DNA of 64,000 nt. It comes from Diphasiastrum complanatum. Its lineage: Eukaryota; Streptophyta; Lycopodiopsida; Lycopodiales; Lycopodiaceae. The stretch lies in NCBI GenBank assembly GCA_029204225.1, contig CM055100.1, positions 1,216,587 through 1,280,586 of the forward strand. Direction: 5' to 3'. A model generated the notes under the pieces. That model was not told the DNA's origin. It saw nothing but the letters and a program-made list of their open reading frames with translations, and searched no databases. The position numbers were made by a program, and so were the translations under genes. Below are positions 11,150-22,690 of the stretch, in pieces; the first letter of the stretch is position 1, and each line of letters opens with the position of its first letter.

Positions 11150-12050
11150 AATTGACTGAAGATCCAGTAGGAAGGCACAACTTTGCAGCCTTTGCCTTGT
11201 AATGAATCTTCTCCATCCCTTGTGTATTCCAAATAGCTAGTGATCCATATGTTTTCATAAAACAAGGTCCGTGATCATAGAAGATGTGTTGTTCATATAA
11301 AGTTTTTATTAGTTTAAATTTCTATAAATACCTTTTAATACAAAAGATAAAAATTCCATACACACATACCACACAGTGAGTTATGTGTGTTTCTCCCCAT
11401 GCATCGATTATCAATTAAATGAATGTTTTGACTTCTCTTGCATACCTCTCCAAATCTTCATCTCTCACAATTTTCTTGATAGTTTGGGGCAAGGCATCAA
11501 ATCCTTGCCACACCTTAGCACGTGTACCTGCCATGTGAGGATTTGAGCCAATATTTGCTGTGCATTGACATATTCTCTTTCAGTACTCCCATTCAACATT
11601 GCTTTCACGTATAGTATGATTTGACAATAGGTGTCTTTCCCACCCTCGATGGAAACTTTTGCTAGAATATCTTGTGTTTGTCACTCATCTCAACATCTTT
11701 GGTAAGACTCATATGGCCCCCATGCAATCCCATATCAGATAAAACTATCTCTCAATTTCTTATGCTAACATCTGCTCGCAATTTGGGCTGCATGTTCCAT
11801 GCATAACAACAATGCAAATATAATAATTTGTCCAATATTTGTAATTCACCATGCATCATGCAAAAACGGACTCCTTCAAGAGGAATGTTCAACACATGAC
11901 TCCAAGCTTTGTCTTTCTTCACAAACTTCAAGTCCTCCTTATGCCTTGATTCGGATGGATATTCTAGATTTGAGGTATATATGGCTTCAAGATATACTTT
12001 AACTTCACTACATTCATGTGGTCTAACTTTCACTCTTATCACATTTCTCA
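11150..12050 (-). mobile_element. Element X copy 2 (C-terminal half)
   Basis: Read 12,050 to 11,150 on the minus strand: DKAWSHVLNIPLEGVRFCMM, HGELQILDKLLYLHCCYAWN, RADVSIRN, then GGHMSLTKDV-, ARHLLSNHT-, AGTRAKVWQGFDALPQTI- and THYM-type sequence with stops. Its last exon is the best preserved in the window: YDHGPCFMKTYGSLAIWNTQ and GMEKIHYKAKAAK. Upstream of DKAWSHV it carries about 40 residues (RPHECSEVKVYLEAIYTSN, PSESRHKEDLKFVKK) not found in the other copies, either original or replaced sequence. The 3' end (CTTCCTACTGGATC) is shared with copy 5. Confidence 0.65.
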
Positions 12051-12059
12051 GATAACTAT

Positions 12060-12784
12060 ATTATACTCATGGATGCAGGTATCACAGTCTCAATCCTGTG
12101 CATAGCAATCACACGAGTCCGATTGCAATGTCAATGGCCAGACAAGGACGACTCAGCTGGATTTAATTATAATTAGGTATATTTCAATAATCCAATTTCT
12201 AACATATCTCTGTACTTGGAAAATTTATGTATGAATTTAAGTTTCCTTCATCAATTTTTAAGTGCTTGGAATGTAACTCAAATAAATTTTGCAAATTTTT
12301 TTATTGACAATAATGAACCTATGATTTTGCTTACCAACTTCATAAGAAGTGGTGCAAAAGACTCCTGGAGTCAAATGGAGTCCATTTTTAGGGCATAATG
12401 GAGTCAGTAAACGAGCCAGTAAACTAGCTCCATTCTGCCCTAAAAAAAAAAATTCTAATTTTCCACCCTCGAAATAACCCTCTGTTTAGGGTGAACTTTT
12501 GATAGAGATATACCAAGGGATGCCCCTTGGTATATCCTTCAAAAATGACATGTCACCAATAGCTTGTTAGGAGGGATGTACCGAGGGCCTTTGGTATATC
12601 CCTTGGTATACCCATCCTATAAACAACGCAAAAACGAGGTGAAAAAGCCTCGTTTATCGAGGAAATTATCGAGAATCTCGTTCCGAGGTATACTTCAAGG
12701 TGTATACCGCGGGTTGCGATCTTTTTTCAAAAAAAAAACTTCATAAAAGCCTCGATAATAGGGTTGGAAATCCTCCAGAATGTT
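12060..12784. other. No gene; AT-rich, with a hairpin cluster at 12,480-12,730
   Basis: The first 400 bp are AT-rich without signal. From 12,480 the words ATACCAAGG/CCTTGGTATA recur in both orientations (at least five times). The best is a perfect 13-bp stem at 12,507-12,536 around a 4-base loop. It looks like the end of a small foldback or MITE-like element, but no matching far end was found. Confidence 0.35.
12507..12536. repeat. Perfect inverted repeat (13-bp arms, 4-bp loop)
   Basis: GATATACCAAGGG is followed by ATGC and then CCCTTGGTATATC. Related CCTTGGTATA words follow at about 12,589-12,612 and AGGTATAC/GTATACC at 12,686-12,705. This suggests a self-complementary element rather than chance. 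Confidence 0.7.
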
Positions 12785-13591
12785 GTAGTGATTTGTTTTC
12801 ATTGTGGAAGATGAAACAAGTGATGCACTGCTTGAGAATTGCAAAAAGGCTAGTCTCAAGCCGAATCCAAATGTTAGAGAGATCATGGTGTATGCATGCA
12901 ACCAAGGAGGTCTGAGTTGCAAGGAGTATAGAGCTTTAAAGAAATTTATGAAACGCTCTGACAAAAAATGGATTAGAATGCCATCAAATAATACCTAGTT
13001 ATAAACTTGCAATTCAATTACGGTCTCTAAATTAGGAGAATCAAGGGATATTGAGGATTTTCTTACAATAACCAATAAGAAGAAAGGACCTCCGGTTTGT
13101 TTTCATTAAGACAACAATATATTCTTAGATCTCAAAAAGGTCCAAATGATGATGATCCGACATTACGAAGTTAAAACAAATGGTAAACACATTTTTTTTA
13201 GATTTCGATTTTCAATTGTATGTTTTTCTTCAACTATATATGCCTTTGTTCATTTTTGTTATCAAAATTTGGTTTTGCAGATTGCGGAAGTAAAGTCATA
13301 TTTGTTTTTTAGTAGCGGAAATCGTAAAAGAGCATAAACATTAACGTGTCACAATCACCTTGAGAAACCGTGAATTGCCACAGTTTGGCGAAAGTTATTC
13401 AAATAATTTAGTGTGCAATCCGAAAATCACATATGGTGGATAGTTGCATTTGAAGTTCATAAGGAGTCACAAAGTATGCAAGTGGCTATTTGAGAAATGT
13501 AGTATATCTAAGGTAATACATGCACAAAATGAAGGCAAATTGCTCAGTGTTGAAGGAGAAAGCTTTATTGTAGAATGGCACCTAGCTGCTG
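12785..13591 (+). mobile_element. Element X copy 3 (5' part to the WHLAA motif)
   Basis: Plus-strand copy. It runs from EDETSDALLENCKKASLKPN, IMVYACNQGGLSCKEYRALK and KFMKRSDKK through TITNKKKGPPVCF, a stop, then MMMIRHYEVKTN. A 130-bp candidate intron (13,183 GTAAAC to 13,312 TTTTTTAG) follows. The next exon gives KVCKWLFEKCSISKVIHAQN, EGKLLSVEGESFIVEWHLAA and breaks at 13,591, where an LTR-like block begins. The break falls just before the expected Asp-Leu-Lys motif. Confidence 0.65.
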
Positions 13592-14645
13592 TGTTACATA
13601 CCTATGTAACTAGCAGTACTTCAAACCCCTATTGGTCCATTTAGTGTTGGGGACTAAATGGCAAGTTATCCTTGGATAAGGGTGACCCTTAGGATTAAGG
13701 GTATGTGCCTTTGGATAAGGGTAGGCAAGTGACTACACCTTGGTCGGAGGTATGGAGTCACGTGACTCTTGGATAAGGGGTACCCTTAGGATTAAGGGTA
13801 GGTGTCTTAGATTAAGGTACTAGTGTCCTTGGGTAAGGGCAGGTAGGTGTCTATGCCTTGGATGGAGGTATGGAACCTAGAGAGGTGTTAGAAAGTCATT
13901 GGATGACTATTTTTCTAAACCTTAAAGCTCAACCTTGAACCATATCACTTTAATGGTCATGCACAACATGGGCATTGGAACCTAGTAATGGGTCCAATGA
14001 GTTCCCAACTTCCACAAGAAAGGCATTCAAAGAGTCATAGGTTATGGAAGGAGTCTCTTGACTTTCTATAAGCCTATGGAGGTTCTTTAACTCCCCTAGG
14101 CTTCTCTCTCTCATTGGATGGGCATGGAACTCCATAGTGCACTAGAGGAGTCCATGGGCCATCTATATGAGGGCAGTAGGGTGCCCATTGGGGGGAGGAG
14201 AGATCTCTCTTGCTTGCTTTGCTTATGCTCTAGTGTTGCTATTGTGTGTAGAGTACTTTCTTGTGTGCAGTATGCTTAGGGATTGGATCTTGCTTATGGT
14301 ATGGGATATAAGTAGGGTTTGGATCTTGAGTATGCTATAGTCTGTTGTGGTACGCTTGTAAATTGTTTAAGGTTAGCAAGGGGGTTCTAGATAGGTCCTG
14401 CTTGGAGCTTAAATCTAGCTATGGTTGGGTGGTGAATACTTGAGGTCAGCTTGTTATCTATCTTTGTGTTTAAGAGTAGGGACACAAGTGGAAGAGAGAT
14501 CCTTGGAGGCTTGCAGATCCTTACTTGCAGGTGGAGGAATCCTAGCTTGGAGTTGGGGAGCATCTTGGAGCTTGCAGGTTGCTTGGAGGACATTTTGAGG
14601 CTCTACTTTGGATTTGGAGGGCTTCCTCACCTCTACTTGTGAAAG
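13592..14645 (+). mobile_element. LTR-like block interrupting X copy 3
   Basis: It starts close to TGTTACATACC at 13,597 and ends near GTGATATCAAAGC at 14,648, a possible decayed form of the TGGTATCAGAGC primer site. Its second half is G/T-rich (repeated TTGGAG, TTGCAG), as seen in other LTRs of this window. No second copy is present, so the LTR assignment rests on position and end sequences only. Confidence 0.35.
13668..13870 (+). repeat. Two imperfect tandem units of about 98 bp
   Basis: Units beginning at 13,671 and 13,768 share CTTGGATAAGGG, CCCTTAGGATTAAGGGTA and GGAGGTATGGA in the same order. Inside each unit GGATAAGGG/GGATTAAGGG is itself repeated. No coding potential. Confidence 0.6.
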
Positions 14646-14985
14646 TGATATCAAAGCTAGACAAAGGATGGTAACCTTTCTAACCATCTTCAAGTTCTAT
14701 CAAGATCACCAACTAAATTTTTTTTTGGGGAAGATTATTGGCTTTTCTAGTTGTAGGAAGCTTGTAGTTGAAGTACCCAATGAATCTAGTTCTCTTTGGA
14801 AGAGAGTAGTGATGCTTATAGAATTGTTTAGGGGCTAATTTTTTATCATGTTTCTTTGTCATGAACGATTTTGTTTCTTTTGAATTTTCTTTTGTGCGGA
14901 AGCTCACAGGGACCTAGACACGTGACTACACGTTGTGAATTAGATTTTGTTCCACGCAAAGACCAGTGATGATGAAAACTTCTTT
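14646..14985. other. No gene seen
   Basis: AT-rich sequence without convincing frames. If the block to its left is an LTR, this would be its internal leader. Confidence 0.3.
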
Positions 14986-14989
14986 TCTT

Positions 14990-15330
14990 GAATCTTGACT
15001 AATGGCGTATTTTGCAGTAACACCAGCCCACCATCAATTATAATATCTGCTACATATTCTCTTTTTTTCTTAAGAATGTTACAATCAAAATCATGAAATT
15101 GTAATATATAATCAATCACATAATAGTTAGAGAAAAGTAACCATTGAGTCCATCAATTTTCTTACTAATGATTTTCTCATATTCATTATAGTAATCGGAT
15201 TCAAAACACTCGTGAGTATGATCATAAGGAGTACATACAAGAACATTCAATTTATTTACGGTATTCTGAGGCAATCATGATACATCATGATAAAAAATTA
15301 GTGAAAATACAGTATCGACAACCTTTATTG
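14990..15330 (-). pseudogene. Unrecognised decayed ORF next to the CENH3-like fragment
   Basis: Reading the minus strand from about 15,330: VVDTVFSLIFYHDVS, a stop, LNVLVCTPYDHTHECFESDY, YNEYEKIISKKIDGLNG, then after a frame change YYVIDYILQFHDFDCNILKK and REYVADIIIDGGLVLLQNT. The composition is natural and the run continuous apart from one stop and one shift, so it is a recently decayed coding sequence. It follows the breakpoint (GAGGAACGC) after which the paralogue at 31.1 kb continues with a different sequence. Function unknown. Confidence 0.4.
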
Positions 15331-15339
15331 AAACATCTT

Positions 15340-15590
15340 CTAAAATGCGTTCCTCTGCATCTGTAGTTGACGTGCTATAGATTTAAGAGTTTCACTATTA
15401 TTAGTATTATGTTTCTTTGTCCTTCTACTACGTATTCCCTTCCTCGTGAATTCCTTGGGGTCTTGGGATCGCTTTGGTTTTGCTTTCTTGCAAGTCCTCC
15501 ATGTGAGAAGGTTTGTTTTAAAAATTGGAGGTGGACGAGTCATAGAGGCCTCACCCGTATGAAGACCAGAACTTCTATCTCTTAATCTAG
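15340..15590 (-). pseudogene. ORF downstream of CENH3-like C-terminus, copy 1 (basic protein)
   Basis: Minus-strand frame reading MTRPPPIFKTNLLTWRTCKK, AKPKRSQDPKEFTRKGIRSR and TKKHNTNNSETLKS. It is rich in Lys/Arg. The paralogue at 30,900-31,120 (plus) has the same order (LPTWTTR-QAKP, EFTRKGIR-type, KKHNINNNETLKS) but with a frameshift near 31,007. Similarity between the copies stops after GATGCAGAGGAACGC. No family recognised; a nuclear basic protein would fit the composition. Confidence 0.45.
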
Positions 15591-15591
15591 A

Positions 15592-15625
15592 CCCCTAAAC
15601 CCTAAACCCTAAACTCTAAACCCTA
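15592..15625. repeat. Interstitial telomeric repeat insertion
   Basis: 34 bp made of CCCTAAA-type units (three exact, one CTCTAAA variant, plus partial ends) on the plus strand, i.e. TTTAGGG on the other. It is flanked on both sides by AATCTAGA (15,584-15,591 and 15,626-15,633). The paralogous locus at 30,888-30,897 has the same flanks with a single TCTAGATT and no telomeric DNA, so this is an insertion with an 8-bp duplication. Confidence 0.85.
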
Positions 15626-15633
15626 AATCTAGA

Positions 15634-15714
15634 TAAAAGCTGAAAATCTTTGGGCATAATGCTGACATGCTTTGCATGGATGGCAAGCAACAAGGAATCC
15701 TCAAAAAATTGAAC
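15634..15714 (-). pseudogene. CENH3-like histone C-terminus, copy 1
   Basis: Minus strand: [20 protein letters not shown] followed by PKDFQLLSR. This is the alpha-3 end of the histone fold of an H3-family protein (canonical: [26 protein letters not shown]). The divergence from canonical H3 and the close match to the copy at 30.5-30.9 kb place it with that CENH3-like pseudogene. The preceding histone fold is absent here; the frame breaks at the telomeric insertion. Confidence 0.65.
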
Positions 15715-16400
15715 TTGATACAACTGTTAAGAGTTTAAGAGTTTAGGAACATCTAACTCGAATATCTCTCATTTGCATACATTTGAAGAATTGTGTAGCA
15801 ACTCGAGCAGTGCTCGAGTTAGACACAATTTCTTACCTTTCTATCAAGATGAGATATGTGCTAGAACATCTCTCGTTTCTATGTGCAAGTCTTTCGAATA
15901 CCATTGTGTTTAGGATTTAGGCACATAATATGTTGTGACGGTCACAAAATAATCTCATCTTACAATCCTCATGCATGGATAGAATTGTGGAGTTAGAGAA
16001 ATTTTCTTTCATGTCTCTATTGATGACATATCTGCTAAATCTCAACAAAGAACAAAATCTGCTACATCCACATACATTTCAGGAATTTTGTAGACAACTC
16101 GAGCAATGCTCGAGCTAAAACACATTTTATTGCCTTTCTTTCAAAATGAGATATGCGCTAGAACATTTCTCATCAAAGAATAGCCATCTGTTAAAGATTC
16201 AGCAAAATATATATCATGAAAGATGAATCTTAGTTTGCAATCAGAGTGGATGGATAGAATTGTGCAGCTAACTTGAACAGTGCTTGAATTAGAGGCATTT
16301 TCTTACCGTTCTTTTAAGATGAGATAGTCTTTCTAGGGAATTCTCAATGCCGGGTTTCGGGTTGGCCTACTCAAGCAGTGCTTGAGTTAAGAGTTTTCTT
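15715..16400. repeat. Diverged repeat block with four palindromic cores
   Basis: Four cores of the form ACTCGAGCA(G/A)TGCTCGAGTT occur at 15,801-15,820, 16,098-16,114, 16,271-16,290 and 16,369-16,388. Each of the first three is followed by TT.TTACC/GCCTTTCT and (A)AGATGAGATA; two also share GCTAGAACAT.TCTC. Units are spaced 295, 175 and 98 bp apart. There is no coding frame. The nature of the block is unknown. Confidence 0.6.
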
Positions 16401-16544
16401 GTGGAGCTTCAACATGTGTCTTCAAGAGAATGTGTAGCTGATATCTTCACCAAAGCATTGGGAAAATACTTGTTCATGAAGCATAGGACTTCACTTGGAG
16501 TGCTATCAAAGTCTCTGCTAAAACTAGTTGAAGAGAGAGTGTGA
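16401..16544 (+). pseudogene. Copia C RNase H C-terminus
   Basis: 48 codons ending in TGA: VELQHVSSRECVADIFTKAL, then GKYLFMKHRTSLGVLSKSLL and KLVEERV. This is the end of copia RNase H. The stop codon overlaps the first bases of the 3' LTR, as in copia H at the right edge. Everything upstream is missing. The same piece occurs inverted at 44,733-44,972. Confidence 0.85.
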
Positions 16545-17187
16545 AATATTCAACTAGTTTGATCATTTTGTCAATATTTTCATATTTGGCATATTGAGGC
16601 CAAAACTTGTTTTAGACTTAGAGAATAAGTTTTTAAAGTTCATCAGTCTAAATTTCATTTGAATAAACACTTTTTGAAAGCATGGGAAAGTTTGGAGGCG
16701 AGTTTTAGGAGATTCAAATTTGAATAGTTGGGTACATTGAATCTAGACCTAAAAATAGTAGGGTTTGCATTTTGGTGGGAAACCCAAGTGGCCAAATAGG
16801 ATTTGGACCTATTATAAAAGGATGTAACTCGTGGAAAGACTATTCTTCTCTCTTCTTGATCTCATTTCATGCTTATACATGGTTCTCTTGGATTCTATTA
16901 TCCATTGGTGCACTATACTAGCGATTACTTGCAATTCAATGTGTATAATGATTCATATTTGCTATTTTTCGATCCACACATGTGAATGATAGTAGCTTGC
17001 TGGTTTTGTATGGACAGCAATAGTACTTTTTCATTTCAATCAATTTTGATCAAATTCTATTAGCGTTTGCATCTCATTTTGTGTGTAGGTGTGGTTTTTC
17101 TACATTGGTGAGATTGGCAGTGTACTTCTCTTTGTAACCAAAGATCTTCTGAGTGATTTGGATCTTAGTGATCTAAAAACTTTTACA
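16540..17187 (+). mobile_element. 3' LTR of copia C
   Basis: Starts TGTGAAATATTCAACTAG, ends CTTTTACA; 648 bp. It contains TATAAAAGG (about 16,816) as a plausible TATA region. An inverted copy of exactly the same length and ends is at 44,090-44,737. It abuts LTR-B sequence on its right, so copia C was inserted into LTR-B. Confidence 0.8.
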
Positions 17188-17246
17188 ATTTCTTAGTATA
17201 AATAGATGATCATGTTTTCATTATGATGATGAGTAGTATTGATTAG

Positions 17247-17392
<146 letters not shown>

Positions 17393-17462
17393 CTTGCGAG
17401 CTTGGACACTCTTGAGCATTCTAGGTCATTTGTTTATGGGTTCATTAGAGATTGTTATTGTG

Positions 17463-18074
17463 TGTGAAGGATTTCAGATCATTCAAGATCCGATCCATGT
17501 CCTTAATCTTTGGTTACAAAAATGAGCAAACCAACGATCCTACCAATGTAGAAAAATCAACATCTACATACAAAATGAGATGCAAAGTCAAAGAGATAAC
17601 TGATCAAAGATGAACCAAAACATAAAATATAGTTGTTGTCCGTACAATTATGATACCCTACTGTATTTCACATGTGTGGAACCAAAAATAGCAATAAATA
17701 ATCACTCTACACATAAGATTGCGAGATATCATCAAGAGAGTGCACCAATGAGTAGTAGAACCCAAAGAGGACCATTTATAATGATGAAATGAGAGAGAGA
17801 AGAGAGAAGATGTGTCTCTCCATGAGTTACATCCTTTTATAGCAAGTCCAAATCCTATTTGGCCACTTGGCTTTCCTTCCAAAATGTAAACCCTACTATT
17901 TTTGGGTCTAGATTCAATGTACCCAATGTTCAAATTTGAATCTCTCTCAAACTCGACTACCAACTTTCCCCCACTTTCAAAAAGTGTTTACTGAATGTAT
18001 AACTTCAAAAAGTTTATCTCTAAGTCTAAAATGAGTTTTGGCCTCATATTGACAATTTACCAAAATCTCTCACA
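17463..18074 (-). mobile_element. Solo LTR-C inserted in LTR-B
   Basis: 612 bp with termini TGTGAAGG..TCTCACA, flanked by a perfect 5-bp duplication TTGTG (17,458-17,462 and 18,075-18,079). It matches LTR-C in reverse orientation. No internal sequence remains, so it is a solo LTR left by recombination. The same insertion with the complementary duplication CACAA is at 43,237-43,848. Confidence 0.85.
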
Positions 18075-18528
18075 TTGTGCTGCTACTTATCAATAGTTGC
18101 ACTTGATTCAGACTTATATTCAGTCACTCAGAGATAGCTTAGAGTATGTGGTTTTGATCCACAACTTGTTGTACTCATTTACATCTGTTTCATTTTCATA
18201 CTGAATCAATCTATCTTCTCATTGCATTCAGATTTGTATCAGAATGTATGCATCTATGTACTTCTTCGCGACTGATTATTTGACTGATAATTTAATTCTT
18301 AATGTTTGGCTACGTAATCACTGTAGTACTAATGATTTTCAGGCTAGTTACTATAAGATCGAACGTGTTTTTATCACTATTATTTTGTTCAAAACTGATA
18401 GGTGTAGTCATGCATAGAGAAAGAGAAAGATAGTTTATTCTGTTGTGCATGATAAGGTTTAATTCTTGTCATTCAAATTCTTTTTATTCAAATTTTATTC
18501 AACCTATCTTTCATACATCTTTCCAACA

Positions 18529-18540
18529 TAGTATCAGAGC
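18529..18540 (+). other. Primer binding site of copia B (one mismatch)
   Basis: TAGTATCAGAGC directly follows the LTR end TTTCCAACA. The usual second base G is A. The site in the other B copies (27,052 and 42,804) is the regular TGGTATCAGAGC. Confidence 0.8.
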
Positions 18541-18719
18541 ATGGATTTTTCAAGGCCTAATTCTATTGCTATATCAGAGCGCATGTTCTAATAGTTGATA
18601 TCTTTTGTGCTATCAAATTCTTCAGTTTGAATCACTTTGTTTTGATATCAGAGGATTGATTTCCACAGCACGATATCTCTCTCAATGTCGTCGAATAGTT
18701 GACAGACTAAAAGTTCTAG

Positions 18720-21558
18720 ATGGATTCTCAAAATAAAGTCGGTCTTATCATAGACAGGCTGAATGGATCCAATTATCCTTTATTGAAATTTAAGATGAAG
18801 ACCTTGCTTATTGCAAACGACTTGTGGGATGTCGTTACAGGTTCATAAGTGATGCTCGAAGACAACAACGAAGACGGCTAGAAGCAGAAATCAAAAGATG
18901 GTAAAGCTTTTGCGCTTATTATCCTCAATATATCAGATACTCAAATCGGCCACATAGGTGAAGCTAAAATTTCAAAAAAGATTTGGGACATCCTGAGCTC
19001 ACTATATGAAGTGAGGGATGTAACTACCAAGTTACATCTTCGAAGGAAATTCTTCACACTCAAGATCTCGAATAATGATTCTCTTCATAATCACACTATC
19101 CAATTTAAGAATCTCTTGCAACAGATGACAGCTGTCGGATTAGTCATAAATGATCAGAATGCAATTATGACATTGCTTTCAAGCCTACCCTTTACATATG
19201 AGAATTGAGTGATGATCATCACGACACACTCAGATTTAACTCTTATTAGAGTTATCACTATGTTGATGCAAGAAAATAATCAAAGAAGTCAAGACACTTT
19301 GTCGACCTCTTCATCTCATGCTCTATATGTCAACAAGGACACGAAATGACAAAAGAAGAAGAAAAACTCTAATCAATCATCATCGAATCAAAAATTGTCT
19401 CAAAGTCAAGAGCAATCATTGAATCCACATTCGTCGAAGAAGAAGATGTTTTGTAGGTACTGCAAGCACAATAACCACGAGATTCAGGTTTGCCGAATTT
19501 TCAAAGTGAAGAATGCAGCCAAGCAACTTGATCAACAAGAAAATATAGTTACAACATCTCTCGAAGACGAAATGGTCGAAGGTGCTTTTATGGTCAAAGA
19601 CAAAAGCGCAAATTTAGATGATTCATGATTTCTGGATTTTGGAGCTAGTCAACGTATGACCAATCATTTTGATACTTTCCATTCCTATACACCTTATAGT
19701 ACAAAGAAGTTTATTCATCATGGTGATGATAGCACTCACACTATTGAAGGCAAAGGTACTGTAAGATTAAGATTCCAGCATGATCAATTCAAACTAGTTT
19801 TGTATGTTCCTAAACTCTCTACAAATTTGTTATCAGTAAACAGAATTACAGATTTACGTCATAAGTTAGAATTTGAGTTTGATCAATGCAGAATCATTGA
19901 AAGGAGTAATAAGATCCTTGTACTCGGCAAGAGGCATGAATATTTATTGGCACATTGTTATTCTGATTCTAGTCAAGCCTTAGAAAACTATGTTCTTGTC
20001 AATAAAGCATTACTATGTCATCATCGCTTAGGACACTTAAATCATTCATCAATTTCAACATGTCAAGATCTCTAGAACTTGATCTCGAATATTATTTTGA
20101 CAAAGTCAGTCTCCCTGTCTACCATAGTTGCATCCTTGGAAAGTAGACTAGGACTCCTTTAGATTAAGTCATAGGCACGCAACAAAAGGTCTGTTAGATG
20201 TTGTTCATTCAGATATATGTGGACCTATGCAAACTCCTTCATTGCTAGACGCAAAGTACTTTATTACTTTTACTGACAAATTCTCTTGAAGAACAGTTGT
20301 TTATTTCATTAAGTAGAAATCAAAGGCCTTACAACGGCATTGAGCAACAATATATTACCTCCTATTCACCTCAGTCAAATGGTCTTGTTGAGGGAAAGAA
20401 CATAAACTTAGTCGAATCGACAAAGTGCATGTTATCACATGCATTACTTTCGAAGTCTTTTTGGGCTGAAGCTATTCCAACTGTAGCGTATATTCAGAAC
20501 ATATGTCCTTCTAAAGGTCTCTTAGACAAAACACCATTTGAAGTTTGGACAGGTGCCTTCTTTATCAAATTTAAAAGTTTTTGGATGTACCGCTTATGTG
20601 CAAGTACCCCATGATTTTAGAAAGAAGCTCGACTTTCAAAGTAGCAAATCAATTTTCATCAGCTACACTACTTCAGATTAAATTTACAAGTTGTTCGATC
20701 ATGTCAAATCCAAAATATTCGTTAGCCGGAGTGTTATCTTTATCGAAGATCAATTTTTCGACCTCAAAGGAAAAAAGACAAAGCCCATGTAGTTGACATG
20801 ACAGATTCTCCCAACATAATGAACTTTCTAGTTCTTCAGTCGACTATTCCTATTGAAGGTCCAAGTTCATTTACTCCCGACGAACAACCAATCAACAACA
20901 AATCTGAAGAAGATGATGTCACATTTCATCAACTTCGAACATCACCTAGAAGATCATCAAGAACTAGTAGACCATCTAATAGGTATATCGACGAGTATGC
21001 AGCTTACCTTGTTCAAGAGTTGACAATTGTCGAAGAGGCACTCAGTCAGCCCAATTTCGATCTTTGGATAGAAGTCATGGATAAAGAGTATTCATCTCTT
21101 ATCAAGAACCAGACATGGACACTTGTTACATTACCTGCTAGCAGAAACGTAGTTGATTGCAAATGGATTTTCAAAATCAAGTACAAAGCAGACAAAAGCA
21201 TCGACAGAAGAAAATCCCGACTTGTTGCTAAAGGATTTTCTTAGGTATACAACTTCGATTATATTGAGAACTTCGATTATATCGGTCTGAACCAATACAC
21301 TCCGCCATTAATATTTTGTGTAATCAAAGTACCATTGCCTTATCAGCCAATCCTAGGTTTCATTCCAGTTTTAAGCACATTGAACTCAAGTATCACTATG
21401 TTAAAAGTAGAGCTCTCAACGAAGAGGTCAAATTGCAGTACTGTCGAATGCAATATATAACAACAAATATTTTTACCAAAGCATTAAGCTTGGATGCACA
21501 CAAGAAGTTTTGTGCAGAACTAAGTTTAAACATCAAGGCATACCTGGATTTAGATTAA
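18720..21558 (+). pseudogene. Copia B gag-pol, internally deleted
   Basis: Gag starts at ATG 18,720 (MDSQNKVGLIIDRLNGSNYP) and runs through the UBN2-type region (KLHLRRKFFTLKISNNDSLH) to a CCHC knuckle (CRYCKHNNHEIQVC, about 19,451). Then a protease-like FLDFGASQRMT, a GAG-pre-integrase (CHHRLGHLNHSS), an integrase start (VHSDICGPMQ..), a deletion of most of the integrase core, integrase C-terminal SYSPQSNGLVEGKN, and the RT start (LWIEVMDKEYSSLIKNQTWT, CKWIFKIKYKADKSI). The RT core with YVDD is missing: at about 21,245-21,330 the sequence jumps to the RNase H end (FKHIELKYHYVKSRALNEEV). Stops occur at 18,849, 19,206, 19,347 and 19,627. Non-autonomous. Confidence 0.88.
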
Positions 21559-21565
21559 GGAGCAG

Positions 21566-22690
<1,125 letters not shown>

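Noticed and set aside
15592-15625. Telomeric repeats as a sign of a chromosome end
   Set aside because: Only 34 bp, internal, flanked by a duplication and by ordinary sequence on both sides.
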